A stretch of DNA of 32,779 bases from Mycobacterium sp. shizuoka-1 (GCF_002723835.1 NZ_BEWG01000136.1:1-32779), one strand, 5' to 3'. Counted from the stretch's first letter, positions 16,101 through 23,056 are shown. Translations and numbers: made by a program. Notes: generated by a model not told the origin, from the letters alone.

Positions 16101-16842
16101 CATCCGCAGACACCTCACCAGCAGTTCCGCGGGTCAACGACTCGACTCACTTGTCGGCGCGCTACTCGGCGTCGACGACGACGCCACCGTTCCCGTGGCC
16201 GCCATCGACTTGGCCTTCCCCGCCCCCACTACAACGCGCCTCATCCGAACCACCGACACCCAATCGGTGACCGTCGCCGCCGTCGAAATCGACGTGGATT
16301 GCGAATTCGACCGCGACGGGAGGGTGTACCTGTGGGGAGCGCTTTTGAGCACCTCGACCACCGAACCGACTTATTACTCTTTCGGATCTCCCACCGCAGG
16401 TTTCGACGAATATGCCTTAGCCACACAGTTTTTGGACTGGATCACCAAGCAAGTGGCCAACCACGACGACAGCACTGCGGTGTGGTTTCACTACGGCTCC
16501 ACTGAACCCCGTCAACTACGGCGCATCCTCGGCCCGGCCGCTGACACGATCCTCGATCGAGCCGTCGACGTCCTCACCGACACTATCCGTCCCAACTTCT
16601 ACGGGCCCGCTGGATACAGCCTCAAACAGCTGGCTCCCGCCGCTGGCGCACAATGGCGCACCGCCGGCGCCACCGGCGCCGACACCCACGCTTGGATCGA
16701 TGCCGCCCGCTCCGGGGATCGAAGCGCGTGGAACACTCTCACCGGCTACAACGAGGATGACGTCCGCGCGCTGCGTGCACTCCGTACCGCGATCGCGGGC
16801 ATGTGGGCGCCTGGATCCACCCTGGACCTGGCCCCTGCATAG
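13156..16842 (+). CDS. Single-chain type IIG-like restriction-modification enzyme with C-terminal DEDD exonuclease-like domain
   Basis: 1228 aa from the ATG at 13156 (GGAG next to it; an ATG at 13195 is an alternative). Domains: a PD-(D/E)XK nuclease (residues about 20-120, with GRRIDVEVG at 62 and IEVKR near 74); a helical linker; a gamma-class N6-adenine methyltransferase with motif X (LGEYYTPDWLANRVV, about 321), motif I (LDPSCGSGTFL, about 349) and motif IV (VGNPPWLSY, about 556); a target-recognition region (about 715-980); and a tail (about 1040-1220). The tail resembles RNase_H_2/YprB/TM0106-type DEDD nucleases: EIDVDCEFD...VYLWGALL, WFHYGSTEPRQLRRILG, YSLKQLAPAAG and YNEDDVRALRALR. 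The first motif is DxD where the family has DxE. One chain should methylate and cut the same site; the exonuclease could degrade cut ends. No helicase is seen. Confidence 0.85.
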   Translation: MAATAVGGARGALMDRLINKSDAVRSEATIQSDVRMLLLDPELGLAERDLNVDLETPAGHGRRIDVEVGCTVIEVKRSLSTPAAITAARQQLTGYVTTRSAEMGQRYVGILTDGRLWLAYHEVDGELREATQIITTPGDAGAEELLGWLEGVLATRRSIRPTPNEIAERLGASSSSHALDYSTLAAIYTDGKDLPTVRLKRELWVKLLRGALGTQFTDSDELFLEHTLLVNSAEIIAHLVLGLRAEDLAPATLLSGDQFAVAGLHGVVDRDFFDWVLEVPGGEGYITSLARRLARFDWSAVEHDVLKVLYESVISAQTRKALGEYYTPDWLANRVVAQTITDPLNQRVLDPSCGSGTFLFYAVRRFLAAADASGVSLADAMTQVSSQVIGIDLHPVAVALARVTYLLALGRDRLNARERGSLSVPVYLGDSLGWDQREDLLTVDYLVIPTDTGDQLLSGELRFADHLLANSASFDDLVQALVDESGRAAGKATNRLSEGTVRRLALAAADLPALNANFVRLKELHEAGRNHIWSYYIRNAARPAWLGRDENRVDILVGNPPWLSYRYMTAAMQRRFKSLATDRGFWHNETTATHQDLAGLFIARAVERYLKTGGSFAFVVPNSVVDREYWAGFRRGQFDGAHVAFTPSWDLRRIRPHLFPRSSAVVFGTRTAAARPMPTTALVWTGRAPHRHAHVETATQLRQHLGELSVGSEDDERSPYAARFSQGATLVPRTLCRVEPGLTTGLGVPTGRLAVQSKRSATEKQPWKGLPALTGIVESEFVWPTLLGEQIVPFHAQDPEQFVLPLTRAGEMLDGENPKIDAYPGLAAWVRAGEDLWATHGKSKLTLTERFDYMRTLTQQLPIPPIRVVYTKSGMHVAAALITDHASVIDHKLYWTAVSTQAEGHYLVGILNAPSLTELVRPLMSYGKDERDIDKAVWRLPIPTYDTDDPIHTEIAALASELAAQISAMSFRSDNFVTIRRDIRRHLTSSSAGQRLDSLVGALLGVDDDATVPVAAIDLAFPAPTTTRLIRTTDTQSVTVAAVEIDVDCEFDRDGRVYLWGALLSTSTTEPTYYSFGSPTAGFDEYALATQFLDWITKQVANHDDSTAVWFHYGSTEPRQLRRILGPAADTILDRAVDVLTDTIRPNFYGPAGYSLKQLAPAAGAQWRTAGATGADTHAWIDAARSGDRSAWNTLTGYNEDDVRALRALRTAIAGMWAPGSTLDLAPA

Positions 16843-17124
16843 ATCACGTTCGCATTTCCGGCCCCGTTGCACGGCGCGGGGCAGCAGCGCTGCTCGCGCT
16901 CGGTTCCGCCTGGCGCGGCGTGTCGATCGGTACGGCAGCCATGGCGAGATATCGTTGGAATCGTCTCCAAGACAACCCATCGGGGATGGGAAATGGGGCT
17001 AGCCGCCCCGGTCCGAACCGAGTGCCAGCTTGATCGGACACAGCCTCCAGGTCTGCCAACCCGGAGGCTTCCGTTGTCTAGGCCCGCAGACTCCCAGCAA
17101 CCTCGGTGGCGCCGTTCCCCTCGG
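16843..17124. other. Non-coding gap between convergent genes
   Basis: 282 bases with a hairpin at 17042-17069. Short open frames on both strands have no ribosome binding sites or recognisable domains. Confidence 0.4.
17042..17069. terminator. Hairpin between the restriction enzyme and HicB-like genes
   Basis: AGCCTCC (17042-17048) pairs with GGAGGCT (17063-17069), with an extra GGT/ACC pair inside and TTCCGTTGTC after it on the plus strand. Confidence 0.55.
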
Positions 17125-17760
17125 TCATCGGAGTCCACCACCGGCGGTGTCGTGGTCATCATCGGTCAGGATCTGCTGGACGACTTTGATGATGCCGCGC
17201 AGCGCCTCGTCCTCGGTCGGCGCCAACCAAGAGAGCGAGGGGAATTCGGCGACCAGGCCCACGAATTCGTTGTCCGCGGGCGACCACTCGACCCGGTAGG
17301 CATAGTCCGGCCTGGCGGCGGCCTCGGCGGTCCGCGCGTGCCGCAGATGGTCGCGGATCGTGGTGACGATGAACGCCGCCCGCTCTCGAAGGGTTTCCCC
17401 GTAGCCCTCGGCGGCGGTGGTGCCGGTGGCGATGAGGTCTCCCCTGGTGATGCCGGGCTGCTGCTCGTGCAGGTCCAGTTCGATGTCCCAGTCCCCGCCC
17501 CGTTCGCGGAAGTAGAAGCTGTGCCCGTCGACCTGGCCTTCCCACTGCTCGGGCACCTGACCACCGTGGCGGCCGATGACGACGCCCGGCTGATCGGCCA
17601 GCCACGCTCGCAGGTCGGCCTCGGCGGCCTGTTGATCGGCCTGGAGCTGCTGGCCTTCCGGTGAGCGCCGGAACTCGTCCATGTGGTCGAGAAACCCCTG
17701 GAAGGTCTCTGCTGATCGCCAGCGCCGGTCCCCCGGTGTGTTCTCCGTGTCGTCGGGCAT
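17125..17760 (-). CDS. HicB-like antitoxin-type protein with an extra N-terminal domain
   Basis: 211 aa from the ATG at 17760. The C-terminal about 55 residues (YAYRVEWSPADNEFVGLVAE, then FPSLSWLAPTEDEALRG) follow the HicB partial RNase-H fold: a beta strand, an acidic turn, 'FP-x-L', then a helix. The first 90 residues form charged helices, and residues about 80-120 (WEGQVDGHSFYFRERGGDWD) look like a separate beta domain. HicB usually pairs with a HicA toxin, but no HicA is nearby. Here it follows the GNAT toxin gene by 8 bases, so it is the third gene of the TacAT operon. It may help neutralise or tune that toxin, or be an orphan regulator. Confidence 0.6.
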   Translation of the reverse strand: MPDDTENTPGDRRWRSAETFQGFLDHMDEFRRSPEGQQLQADQQAAEADLRAWLADQPGVVIGRHGGQVPEQWEGQVDGHSFYFRERGGDWDIELDLHEQQPGITRGDLIATGTTAAEGYGETLRERAAFIVTTIRDHLRHARTAEAAARPDYAYRVEWSPADNEFVGLVAEFPSLSWLAPTEDEALRGIIKVVQQILTDDDHDTAGGGLR

Positions 17761-17768
17761 CGGCCGCT

Positions 17769-18278
17769 TTACCTCGGCGTCGGTTCGATTAGGGCGCGGG
17801 CTTCTTTGATCAACAGCAGCAGGTGCAGCGGGTCGGTCGGTGACGGCTCGAAATCGAAGTGCGCGTAGAACGCCCGCGCCTGCTCGTGCAGCGCGTGCAC
17901 CAGCAGTGCCCGCACGCCGATGATCTCCGCAGCCGCCACCGCGCGGATAATTGCGTCCCGCAGCAGCTGCGCGCCCAACCCTTGGCCCTGTTCCTTGCGG
18001 TCGATCGCCAGCCGCGACAACAGGATCACCGGCACCGGATCGGGCATGTTGCGCCGCACCCGTCCCGGTGTGCCGGCGCGTTCCACCGCCGCCGAGGCCA
18101 GCGCGTAGAACCCGACAACGCGGCCGTCCCGGCACGTCACGAAACACCGGGAGGCACCCTCGACGTGGTTGGCCAGGGCGCGGCCCCGCAGGTACTCATC
18201 CAGGGTGGGCTCACCGCTGTCGAAGTCGGCGACCACATCGTGCTCGCTGATCGGTCGAGGCGCGCTGTAGCCGCTCAC
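17769..18278 (-). CDS. GNAT-family toxin, TacT-like acetyltransferase
   Basis: 169 aa, GTG start overlapping the antitoxin stop by four bases (GTGA). The acetyl-CoA binding loop is R94-K-E-Q-G-Q-G-x-G102 in AIDRKEQGQGLGAQLL, and the C-terminal Tyr138 sits in ARAFYAHFDFEP, where TacT has its catalytic Tyr. The early segment (DFDSGEPTLDEYLRGRAL) is the usual opening 'FdcG...LdeyL...A'. Members of this family acetylate the amino group of aminoacyl-tRNA and stop translation. Paired with a DUF1778 antitoxin, it forms a plasmid stability or defence module. Confidence 0.9.
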   Translation of the reverse strand: MSGYSAPRPISEHDVVADFDSGEPTLDEYLRGRALANHVEGASRCFVTCRDGRVVGFYALASAAVERAGTPGRVRRNMPDPVPVILLSRLAIDRKEQGQGLGAQLLRDAIIRAVAAAEIIGVRALLVHALHEQARAFYAHFDFEPSPTDPLHLLLLIKEARALIEPTPR

Positions 18279-18544
18279 TCGTCGAAGATCGAGGGCTCCG
18301 CGAACAACTTCTCCAGCCGCGGCTTGTGCGACACCGGCCGGTCCAACACCGACACAAACTCCGACCAGGCCGGTGCGTCAAGCATGAACAGCCGGCGATC
18401 GGCGAGCACGTCGCGGGCATGCGCCAGCGTCGCGGTCACCGTGAAGTTGGTCAGATCCGTCCCCTCCACCTCGGCGGCACGACGAATCAGCGCGTCCTGC
18501 TCAGCCGTCAGGCGCACCGCGAACCGCTCCGTCTTCGTAGCCAT
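18275..18544 (-). CDS. DUF1778-family antitoxin, TacA-like
   Basis: 89 aa from the ATG at 18544, with GGAGGG six bases upstream; an ATG three codons earlier (18553) falls inside the operator. The N-terminus (TERFAVRLTAEQDALIRRAA) is the ribbon-helix-helix that binds DNA; the helix continues in TNFTVTATLAHARDVL. The C-terminal tail (LFAEPSIFDE, after FVSVLDRPV) is the toxin-binding segment. It sits upstream of the toxin with a GTGA overlap. A perfect 11-bp inverted repeat at 18551-18577 directly before the start is the expected autoregulatory site. Confidence 0.88.
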   Translation of the reverse strand: MATKTERFAVRLTAEQDALIRRAAEVEGTDLTNFTVTATLAHARDVLADRRLFMLDAPAWSEFVSVLDRPVSHKPRLEKLFAEPSIFDE

Positions 18545-18550
18545 GCCCTC

Positions 18551-18577
18551 CATTGTGTGCCTATCGGGCACACAATG
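18551..18577. promoter_or_regulatory. Perfect inverted repeat, TacA operator
   Basis: CATTGTGTGCC-TATCG-GGCACACAATG, 7 to 33 bases upstream of the antitoxin ATG. Perfect 11-bp arms. Conditional repression by antitoxin-toxin complexes is the norm for this family. Confidence 0.75.
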
Positions 18578-18729
18578 CAACGGGGTGTTGCACGCCTCTG
18601 ACCAGCCTCGATGCACCTCATACCTGTAAAACACGGTCCGACTCACGGGAAGAGTTACCGGGGCCAATGGGGTCGCGGTGGGGACGACCACGGTCGTCTC
18701 GTCGCTTTCAACCCCTGTGAGGGGGAAGC

Positions 18730-18930
18730 ATGTCTTCTCGTCTGCTGACCGCGCTCAAGCTTCTGCTGACCACGGTAGTCGTCATCGTCGCGTCCTGGTT
18801 GGCGGTGTGCATCGTGGCGATGTTCACCGGCCACACCGAGGTTCTGCCCGCCATCGGTGCGGTGCTGGTTGACCTGATCGAAGCGCTCGTCACGCGCCCG
18901 ATGCACGACCTGGCCACCACGGCGGCCTAG
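18730..18930 (+). CDS. Small single-pass membrane protein
   Basis: 66 aa. ATG preceded by GAGGGGGAAG. The hydrophobic helix is at about residues 8-32 (LKLLLTTVVVIVASWLAVCI), with a moderately hydrophobic second segment (VLPAIGAVLVDLIEALV). A few basic residues at the N-terminus suggest N-in. Its stop codon overlaps the stop of the minus-strand 251-aa gene by three bases. Function is unknown. Its size and layout resemble the protein at 2864-3067, though the sequences are not clearly related. Confidence 0.55.
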   Translation: MSSRLLTALKLLLTTVVVIVASWLAVCIVAMFTGHTEVLPAIGAVLVDLIEALVTRPMHDLATTAA

Positions 18931-19682
18931 TCGTGGATGCGGATGTCCTCGATGACCTTGACTGTCATGGTGCGTCCGGGCCGGCCGCCCCAGTCCGGAA
19001 GCACCTGCACGGTGATCTGGTCGCTGAGTAGGTCGCGCTGGGTCTCGGTGTCCTCGATGGCGTAGGCCGTGACGAACACCTCGGCGTCCTCACCGGACAG
19101 GTGCAGCTGTCCGGTGAGCTGGCGGTCGTAGTCGGGGGTGATCTGGCCGCGCTTGCCGGCGTGGAAGAGGTCGCCGATCACGGTGAACTCGACGACGATC
19201 ACCGTGGCCCCGGCCGGCGGTGCCAAGGTGCCGCCGGCGTCGCGCCACCGGCCGGCGGCGCGCTGGCTGATGCCGGCGCGCGCCGCGAACGGCTTGAGGC
19301 CGCCAGCGCGGTCAATGGCGGCTTGGCGGTCGGCGCGGGCCTGGTCGACCCCTTTGGGTGCGGTGCCCCGGGCAGCGTGGCGGCGGATGGTGCTCTCTGC
19401 AGGGCGTCGGCCGGTCTCGCGTTCGATGCGCCGCGCCATGTCGCGGGCACCACGACGGGCGGCCTCGGCGCGGCGCTGGGCCTCGCTCAACCCGGCCCAG
19501 CGTTGTCCGGTGAGTTCGCGCAGCTTGCGGTCCACCAGATCCCGGAAGGCAGCGGCGAACCCCCGCGCCGGCCCCTGTCGCGTTGCTGGCGCGGCCGTGC
19601 GCTGCGGTGGGGCCGATTCCGCCGGGGCTGCCGGGTTCGGGCCGCTAGACGGCGCTGAGCCGCCCAGACGGATCTTCCTCAC
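18927..19682 (-). CDS. HTH protein, candidate Tpg-like terminal protein
   Basis: 251 aa. After a Pro/Ala-rich, disordered N-terminus (1-45), a basic helical stretch follows (FRDLVDRKLRELTGQRWAGL, then RRGARDMARRIERETGRRP). Next come two HTH-like segments: AESTIRRHAARG, and LKPFAARAGISQRAAGRWRD at about 128-147. The C-terminal half alternates beta strands (TVIVVEFTVIGDLF) and ends in VKVIEDIRIHD. Terminal proteins of actinomycete linear replicons are of this size (about 180-260 aa), have an HTH and end in a similar D-I-x-x-x-D tail, and their gene follows the larger telomere-associated gene, as here with a 4-nt overlap. This is inference from layout; a phage- or plasmid-type DNA-binding protein is the alternative. 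Confidence 0.4.
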   Translation of the reverse strand: MRKIRLGGSAPSSGPNPAAPAESAPPQRTAAPATRQGPARGFAAAFRDLVDRKLRELTGQRWAGLSEAQRRAEAARRGARDMARRIERETGRRPAESTIRRHAARGTAPKGVDQARADRQAAIDRAGGLKPFAARAGISQRAAGRWRDAGGTLAPPAGATVIVVEFTVIGDLFHAGKRGQITPDYDRQLTGQLHLSGEDAEVFVTAYAIEDTETQRDLLSDQITVQVLPDWGGRPGRTMTVKVIEDIRIHD

Positions 19683-21508
19683 GCCGGCGCGCCTTCACCG
19701 GGGTCGGCGCTGGTCCACTTGACCCGGTACTTGCCGTTGGCGGTGGAGTCCTCGGCCAGGATCTGCGGATCAACATCGGGATCGAGCCGGTACACCCAGG
19801 CGTCCAGCTCGGCGGAGATCGGGTACAGGCCGTGGGTGTCGGCGATGCGTCGGGCGTAGCGCAGGGCACGCCAGCGGGTGTCGGCGCGAATGGCGGCATA
19901 CCAGGCGGGCTGCTGGTGGGAGCGCTGCTGCGGTCCCCACTTGTCGGTGCTCATCCGCCCCAGATACGTGGTGTAGATGCCCTTGACGAAGTCCTGATAG
20001 TCCTCGCGGTCGGCCTCGCGAGCCTCGATCAGCTTGGCGCGCAACACATCCGCCCAGGTGCGCAGCATCCGTCCCTGCTGCGGCCACACCCAGGCGGCGT
20101 CGATGTCGAGTTCGGCCACACTCAGCCCGGCGCCGCCGAGTTCGACCGGGGCGCTCAGATGCTGCACCGCACGGGTGGTGACCCACACCGTCACCGGGGC
20201 ATCCCATCGCATCGCCGGGTGCGGCAGCGGCAGCCGCTTGGTCAGCCCGTCGAGATCTCCGGCCGCCGGCATCGAGATACGCCACAACCCGAACGGCGGC
20301 TTCTGCTCGTCGAACACCGACGTGGAGATCCGTTGCAGCTCTCGCGGTGGGCCGTGGCCCAGTTCGACCTGGACCGCCGAGGCCAGATAGGCCGCGCGCT
20401 GGTCGACCTCGACGTCGATCTGGTCGCCGATCGCGCGGTGCGGGCGATGGTCCCAGGTGGGTGCGACGATCGGTTCGAGCTGGCCGCCGGACTCCACGGC
20501 CACCTGCGCGGGCAGCGGGCAGGCCTCGATGGTCTTCTGGCCTTGGCGTCCGCGGCGGCGCACCGCGTCGAGCACCTGGGCGCCGACCGTGGCCCACCGC
20601 GAGGCCGGCGCCACCCCCTCGGCGATCCCGGACAGCCACACCATCCGCTGGGCCAGCAGTCGCACCGCCGCGGTTTCGTCTTCGGGCAGCTCGGTGGCGG
20701 TGCCCTCCCAGCCGGCCACCCCCATGTCTCCGGGCCGCTGCGCCGGCGGATCTGTGTAGAGCAGTGGGATCAACACCACGTGTGCGTTGCGGGCCTGGCC
20801 GTCATCGTCGCCACCGAATTTGACTGTGAACCAACCGGATTGTGACCACGACACGTCACCGTGGAACAGTTGCGCGACCGTGGCGGCGGCATCGATCGGC
20901 GCCTCGCTGTCGGTGGGGAACCCGAGTGCCTCCAGCGCCTCGTAGGTCAGCCACAGCTGCGGCAACTCTTTGGGTTTGCGGGGCCAGCGCCACCCCAGCA
21001 GGGCGCCGAGCGCACTGCCATCGGGCATCGGTCCGGCCAGCACCGTTCCCGAGGGGGCGACCACACCGCGGCTGGTGATCAACACGATGCGCCCGTCGGC
21101 GGTGATCGGCTCTTCCCACACCCGCGTCTTCGGTGTCCACGGCGTCTGCGACCCGGCCCCGGCATCATCGGCAGCGGTGTCCCCCACCGGTGCGCCGGCG
21201 GGAGGGTCTTCGGCTTCGGATGTGTCGAGGTGGGTGTCCTCCCAGCGCTGCACCGTCTGTTCCAGCCACCCGCGGGTGGCTCCGGTTTCCCGGTCGGGAT
21301 CTCCGATCACCACGTCCGGGTCGGGGAAGCCGGTCGGCAGGGTGGTGCGCGCGATGCGGGTCAGCACCTGCTGGCGTGACAACGCCACCACTGGCGCCGG
21401 CCGGCCGTGGTCGGCGGCCATCCACGCCAGGATGTCGTCGAGCTCGCCGCCGGCGTCCCCGGTGACCAGATAGCTCTGCCCGCCGGTGTAGACCCAGTGC
21501 TCGCTCAT
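19679..21508 (-). CDS. Large unknown protein, candidate Tap-like / family-B-polymerase-like protein
   Basis: 609 aa, cytoplasmic. The N-terminal part has beta/alpha character with YLVTGDAGGELDDILAWMAA. An acidic linker spans about 95-125. From about 365 on, three segments recall family-B polymerase motifs: IDVEVDQRAAYLASA (motif A-like, D-x-x-A-A-Y), KLIEAREADREDYQDFVKGI followed by YTTYLGR (motif B-like, K...Y-x-G), and GLYPISAELDAWVYRLD (motif C-like, degenerate). The active-site acids are not all conserved, so it may not polymerise DNA. The gene overlaps the small HTH gene upstream and the candidate terminal-protein gene downstream by 4 bases each, the order tap-tpg on linear plasmids. The link to telomere maintenance rests on operon order plus the palindromic left end. 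Confidence 0.4.
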   Translation of the reverse strand: MSEHWVYTGGQSYLVTGDAGGELDDILAWMAADHGRPAPVVALSRQQVLTRIARTTLPTGFPDPDVVIGDPDRETGATRGWLEQTVQRWEDTHLDTSEAEDPPAGAPVGDTAADDAGAGSQTPWTPKTRVWEEPITADGRIVLITSRGVVAPSGTVLAGPMPDGSALGALLGWRWPRKPKELPQLWLTYEALEALGFPTDSEAPIDAAATVAQLFHGDVSWSQSGWFTVKFGGDDDGQARNAHVVLIPLLYTDPPAQRPGDMGVAGWEGTATELPEDETAAVRLLAQRMVWLSGIAEGVAPASRWATVGAQVLDAVRRRGRQGQKTIEACPLPAQVAVESGGQLEPIVAPTWDHRPHRAIGDQIDVEVDQRAAYLASAVQVELGHGPPRELQRISTSVFDEQKPPFGLWRISMPAAGDLDGLTKRLPLPHPAMRWDAPVTVWVTTRAVQHLSAPVELGGAGLSVAELDIDAAWVWPQQGRMLRTWADVLRAKLIEAREADREDYQDFVKGIYTTYLGRMSTDKWGPQQRSHQQPAWYAAIRADTRWRALRYARRIADTHGLYPISAELDAWVYRLDPDVDPQILAEDSTANGKYRVKWTSADPGEGAPA

Positions 21509-21774
21509 TCGACCCCCTGCACCGGCGGCGGGAGGTGCGCGGCCAACGCATCAGGGAGGCGTCCCAGCCGCCAGCGCCGCCGCAGCGACTCCACCGCACT
21601 GGCCGTGCGCCCGACCTGCACCGCGGCCTGCGGCACGGTCAACGTCACGTCCAGGGCGACCCGCGCATCCGGGATGGACCATGGCCGCCGCTGAGCCGAA
21701 CTGTCCGAGGCGGTGCGCGCCGCCCTGTTGCGGATATAACGCGCCTGCCGCGTCTCGACACCACCGTCCGACAT
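21505..21774 (-). CDS. Small HTH protein heading the candidate telomere operon
   Basis: 89 aa, ATG at 21774. Residues about 30-70 (RRPWSIPDARVALDVTLTVP, then QAAVQVGRTASAVESLRRRW) form a typical homeodomain/SANT-like HTH, in which the second segment is the recognition helix. Polar, basic N-terminus. It overlaps the 609-aa gene by 4 bases. A perfect 9-bp inverted repeat lies just upstream, so it is probably the operon's own repressor or a DNA-binding cofactor of the larger protein. Confidence 0.65.
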   Translation of the reverse strand: MSDGGVETRQARYIRNRAARTASDSSAQRRPWSIPDARVALDVTLTVPQAAVQVGRTASAVESLRRRWRLGRLPDALAAHLPPPVQGVE

Positions 21775-21787
21775 ACGGGCGAATGTA

Positions 21788-21813
21788 TCAGGTATTGCAG
21801 TTGTAATACCTGA
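21788..21813. promoter_or_regulatory. Inverted repeat, candidate operator
   Basis: TCAGGTATT (21788-21796) and AATACCTGA (21805-21813) with an 8-base spacer, 14 bases upstream of the HTH gene start. It also sits 13 bases beyond the 3' end of the metallophosphoesterase gene. Confidence 0.6.
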
Positions 21814-21826
21814 GGGTCAGTGGTGT

Positions 21827-22426
21827 TTATGCCGTTGCGCTGTCGAGGATTTGAGCGATCTGGTCAATGGATACCGGCGTCAGCCCCCAGGCATCGAGGC
21901 CGACATGGATACCGCGCGGTCCGCTGCGCCGGCTGGCGCTGTGGGTGTGGCCGTGCAGCAGCCAGGCCCCGCAGTCGGGCAACCGCCACTGATCGAAACG
22001 CCGAGCTGCTCGCCCCTCCCCCGAATCGGCGCCGTCGAGGTAGGGAAAATGAGACAACAACACCTGTTGACCGGCGAGTTTGCGTCGAGCCGACTGCTGC
22101 ACCGAGGCGAACACCTCCAGATATGCGGGCAGCGCTTTGTGGGCGTCCTCATGCATCGGGTGCACGCTGTCGTGGTTGCCGGCGATCAGGTGCTTGGTTC
22201 CGGGTCGGGCGGTGAGCCACGCCAGGGCGCGCTGCTGGCTGCCCCGGCCTCCGCCGGAGATGTCACCGAGCAGCCACACCACGTCGGTGTCGGCGATCTG
22301 AGCGTCCCAACGCCGGGCCAGCTCGGCGTCATGCCCCGCGGGATCATCCTCGAAGCCCCGCAGGCCGGCTACGAGGCGGTGCCCAATATGCAGGTCAGCG
22401 GTGAACCAAACTTGTGTTCGCGCCAC
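21827..22426 (-). CDS. Calcineurin-like metallophosphoesterase
   Basis: 199 aa, GTG start. The five metal-binding blocks are present in order: D11-x-H13-x-x-H16 (ADLHIGH), G54-D55 (LLGDISGG), G-N84-H85-D86 (IAGNHD), H126 (LLSHFPY) and G-H160-T-H162 (LHGHTHS). The family hydrolyses phosphoesters with a two-metal centre (Mn/Fe). The short length and single domain fit the small phage- and plasmid-type members, some of which act on nucleotides or cyclic dinucleotides. The substrate is not readable. It lies 18 bases after a small membrane-protein gene on the same strand, which may tether it to the membrane. Confidence 0.85.
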   Translation of the reverse strand: MARTQVWFTADLHIGHRLVAGLRGFEDDPAGHDAELARRWDAQIADTDVVWLLGDISGGGRGSQQRALAWLTARPGTKHLIAGNHDSVHPMHEDAHKALPAYLEVFASVQQSARRKLAGQQVLLSHFPYLDGADSGEGRAARRFDQWRLPDCGAWLLHGHTHSASRRSGPRGIHVGLDAWGLTPVSIDQIAQILDSATA

Positions 22427-22444
22427 CGTGTATCACCGTGACCA

Positions 22445-22615
22445 TTACGCGGCCACCAGGATCGCGCCGGCGATCAGCAGCCCTGCCACCACGATCGCCA
22501 CGGCGATGATGACGGCGGCTTTGATCTCGGCAGCGCTGCGAGCCTCGGCGGCGTTGGCCGCGTCCAACCCCCAGGCGATCGACTGCATGTTGGGTGCAGC
22601 CGCCGTCCACGGCAT
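22445..22615 (-). CDS. Small membrane protein upstream of the phosphoesterase
   Basis: 56 aa from the ATG at 22615, which has GGAGG at a 5-base spacing; a GTG at 22627 would add four residues. The N-terminal half is an Ala-rich helix (SIAWGLDAANAAEARSAAEI). The C-terminal helix AAVIIAVAIVVAGLLIAGAI is a clear membrane span ending at the C-terminus. Tail-anchored layout with N-in. Function unknown; it is probably co-expressed with the metallophosphoesterase. Confidence 0.6.
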   Translation of the reverse strand: MPWTAAAPNMQSIAWGLDAANAAEARSAAEIKAAVIIAVAIVVAGLLIAGAILVAA

Positions 22616-22865
22616 CGGATCCTCCACGGGAGATCTCCCCTTCGGCGCGCTGAGTCTTTGGCGGACCTCAGCCTATCGGCCTCCGCTGACAAAGTTCACC
22701 ACGGCCGGAAAGTTTCGGGATGCACAATGCCCACCCGATGGGGTTTTCGCGACGACGACACCCGTTGCTGTTCAACGGTATTGACGGCACCAATGCCAGT
22801 TGTCTTGTCAGTGATTCGCCTGCATGAGCGAGGTCATGATCTGCACAGCACCAGGGCTTGGGTAG
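22616..22865. other. Intergenic stretch
   Basis: 250 bases between minus-strand units. It contains the palindrome GGGGAGATCTCCC near 22628-22640 and somewhat AT-rich DNA. Probably holds the promoter of the 22445-22615 operon; no gene is seen. Confidence 0.35.
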
Positions 22866-23048
22866 CTACCGGACGCCGTACCGCTGGCGTACCCGGTGAC
22901 CTAACTGCGCGGCGGTGATGGTGCCTTGCACGTAAGCGAGCTGATCTGCCCGAGTGGCGGCGGTACTGCTCGCCCCCTCCAGCTCGGTGCTGCACCGAGC
23001 CGACCGGACGGTCTTCATCCTCCGGTTGGCCTGGGACGGGTCGGCCAT
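22866..23048 (-). CDS. Small protein resembling VbhA-type antitoxins
   Basis: 60 aa, ATG start, 8 bases after the stop of the basic 58-aa gene. The C-terminal half (ATRADQLAYVQGTITAAQLG, then HRVRQRYG) has the 'A...yv.G.it..e....~~rYg' pattern of the antitoxin VbhA family, which neutralises Fic-type AMPylating toxins with an inhibitory helix. No Fic-domain gene is present in the window, so this is either an orphan or a related three-helix protein with another job. The family call is by eye only. Confidence 0.4.
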   Translation of the reverse strand: MADPSQANRRMKTVRSARCSTELEGASSTAATRADQLAYVQGTITAAQLGHRVRQRYGVR

Positions 23049-23056
23049 CGGGCGGT

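Noticed and set aside
16844..17059. 71-codon minus-strand frame in the gap after the restriction gene
   Set aside because: No ribosome site or domain; composition like the surrounding non-coding sequence.
19832..20845. 337-codon plus-strand open frame
   Set aside because: Antisense to the 609-aa gene; the operon overlaps on the other strand are far more convincing.
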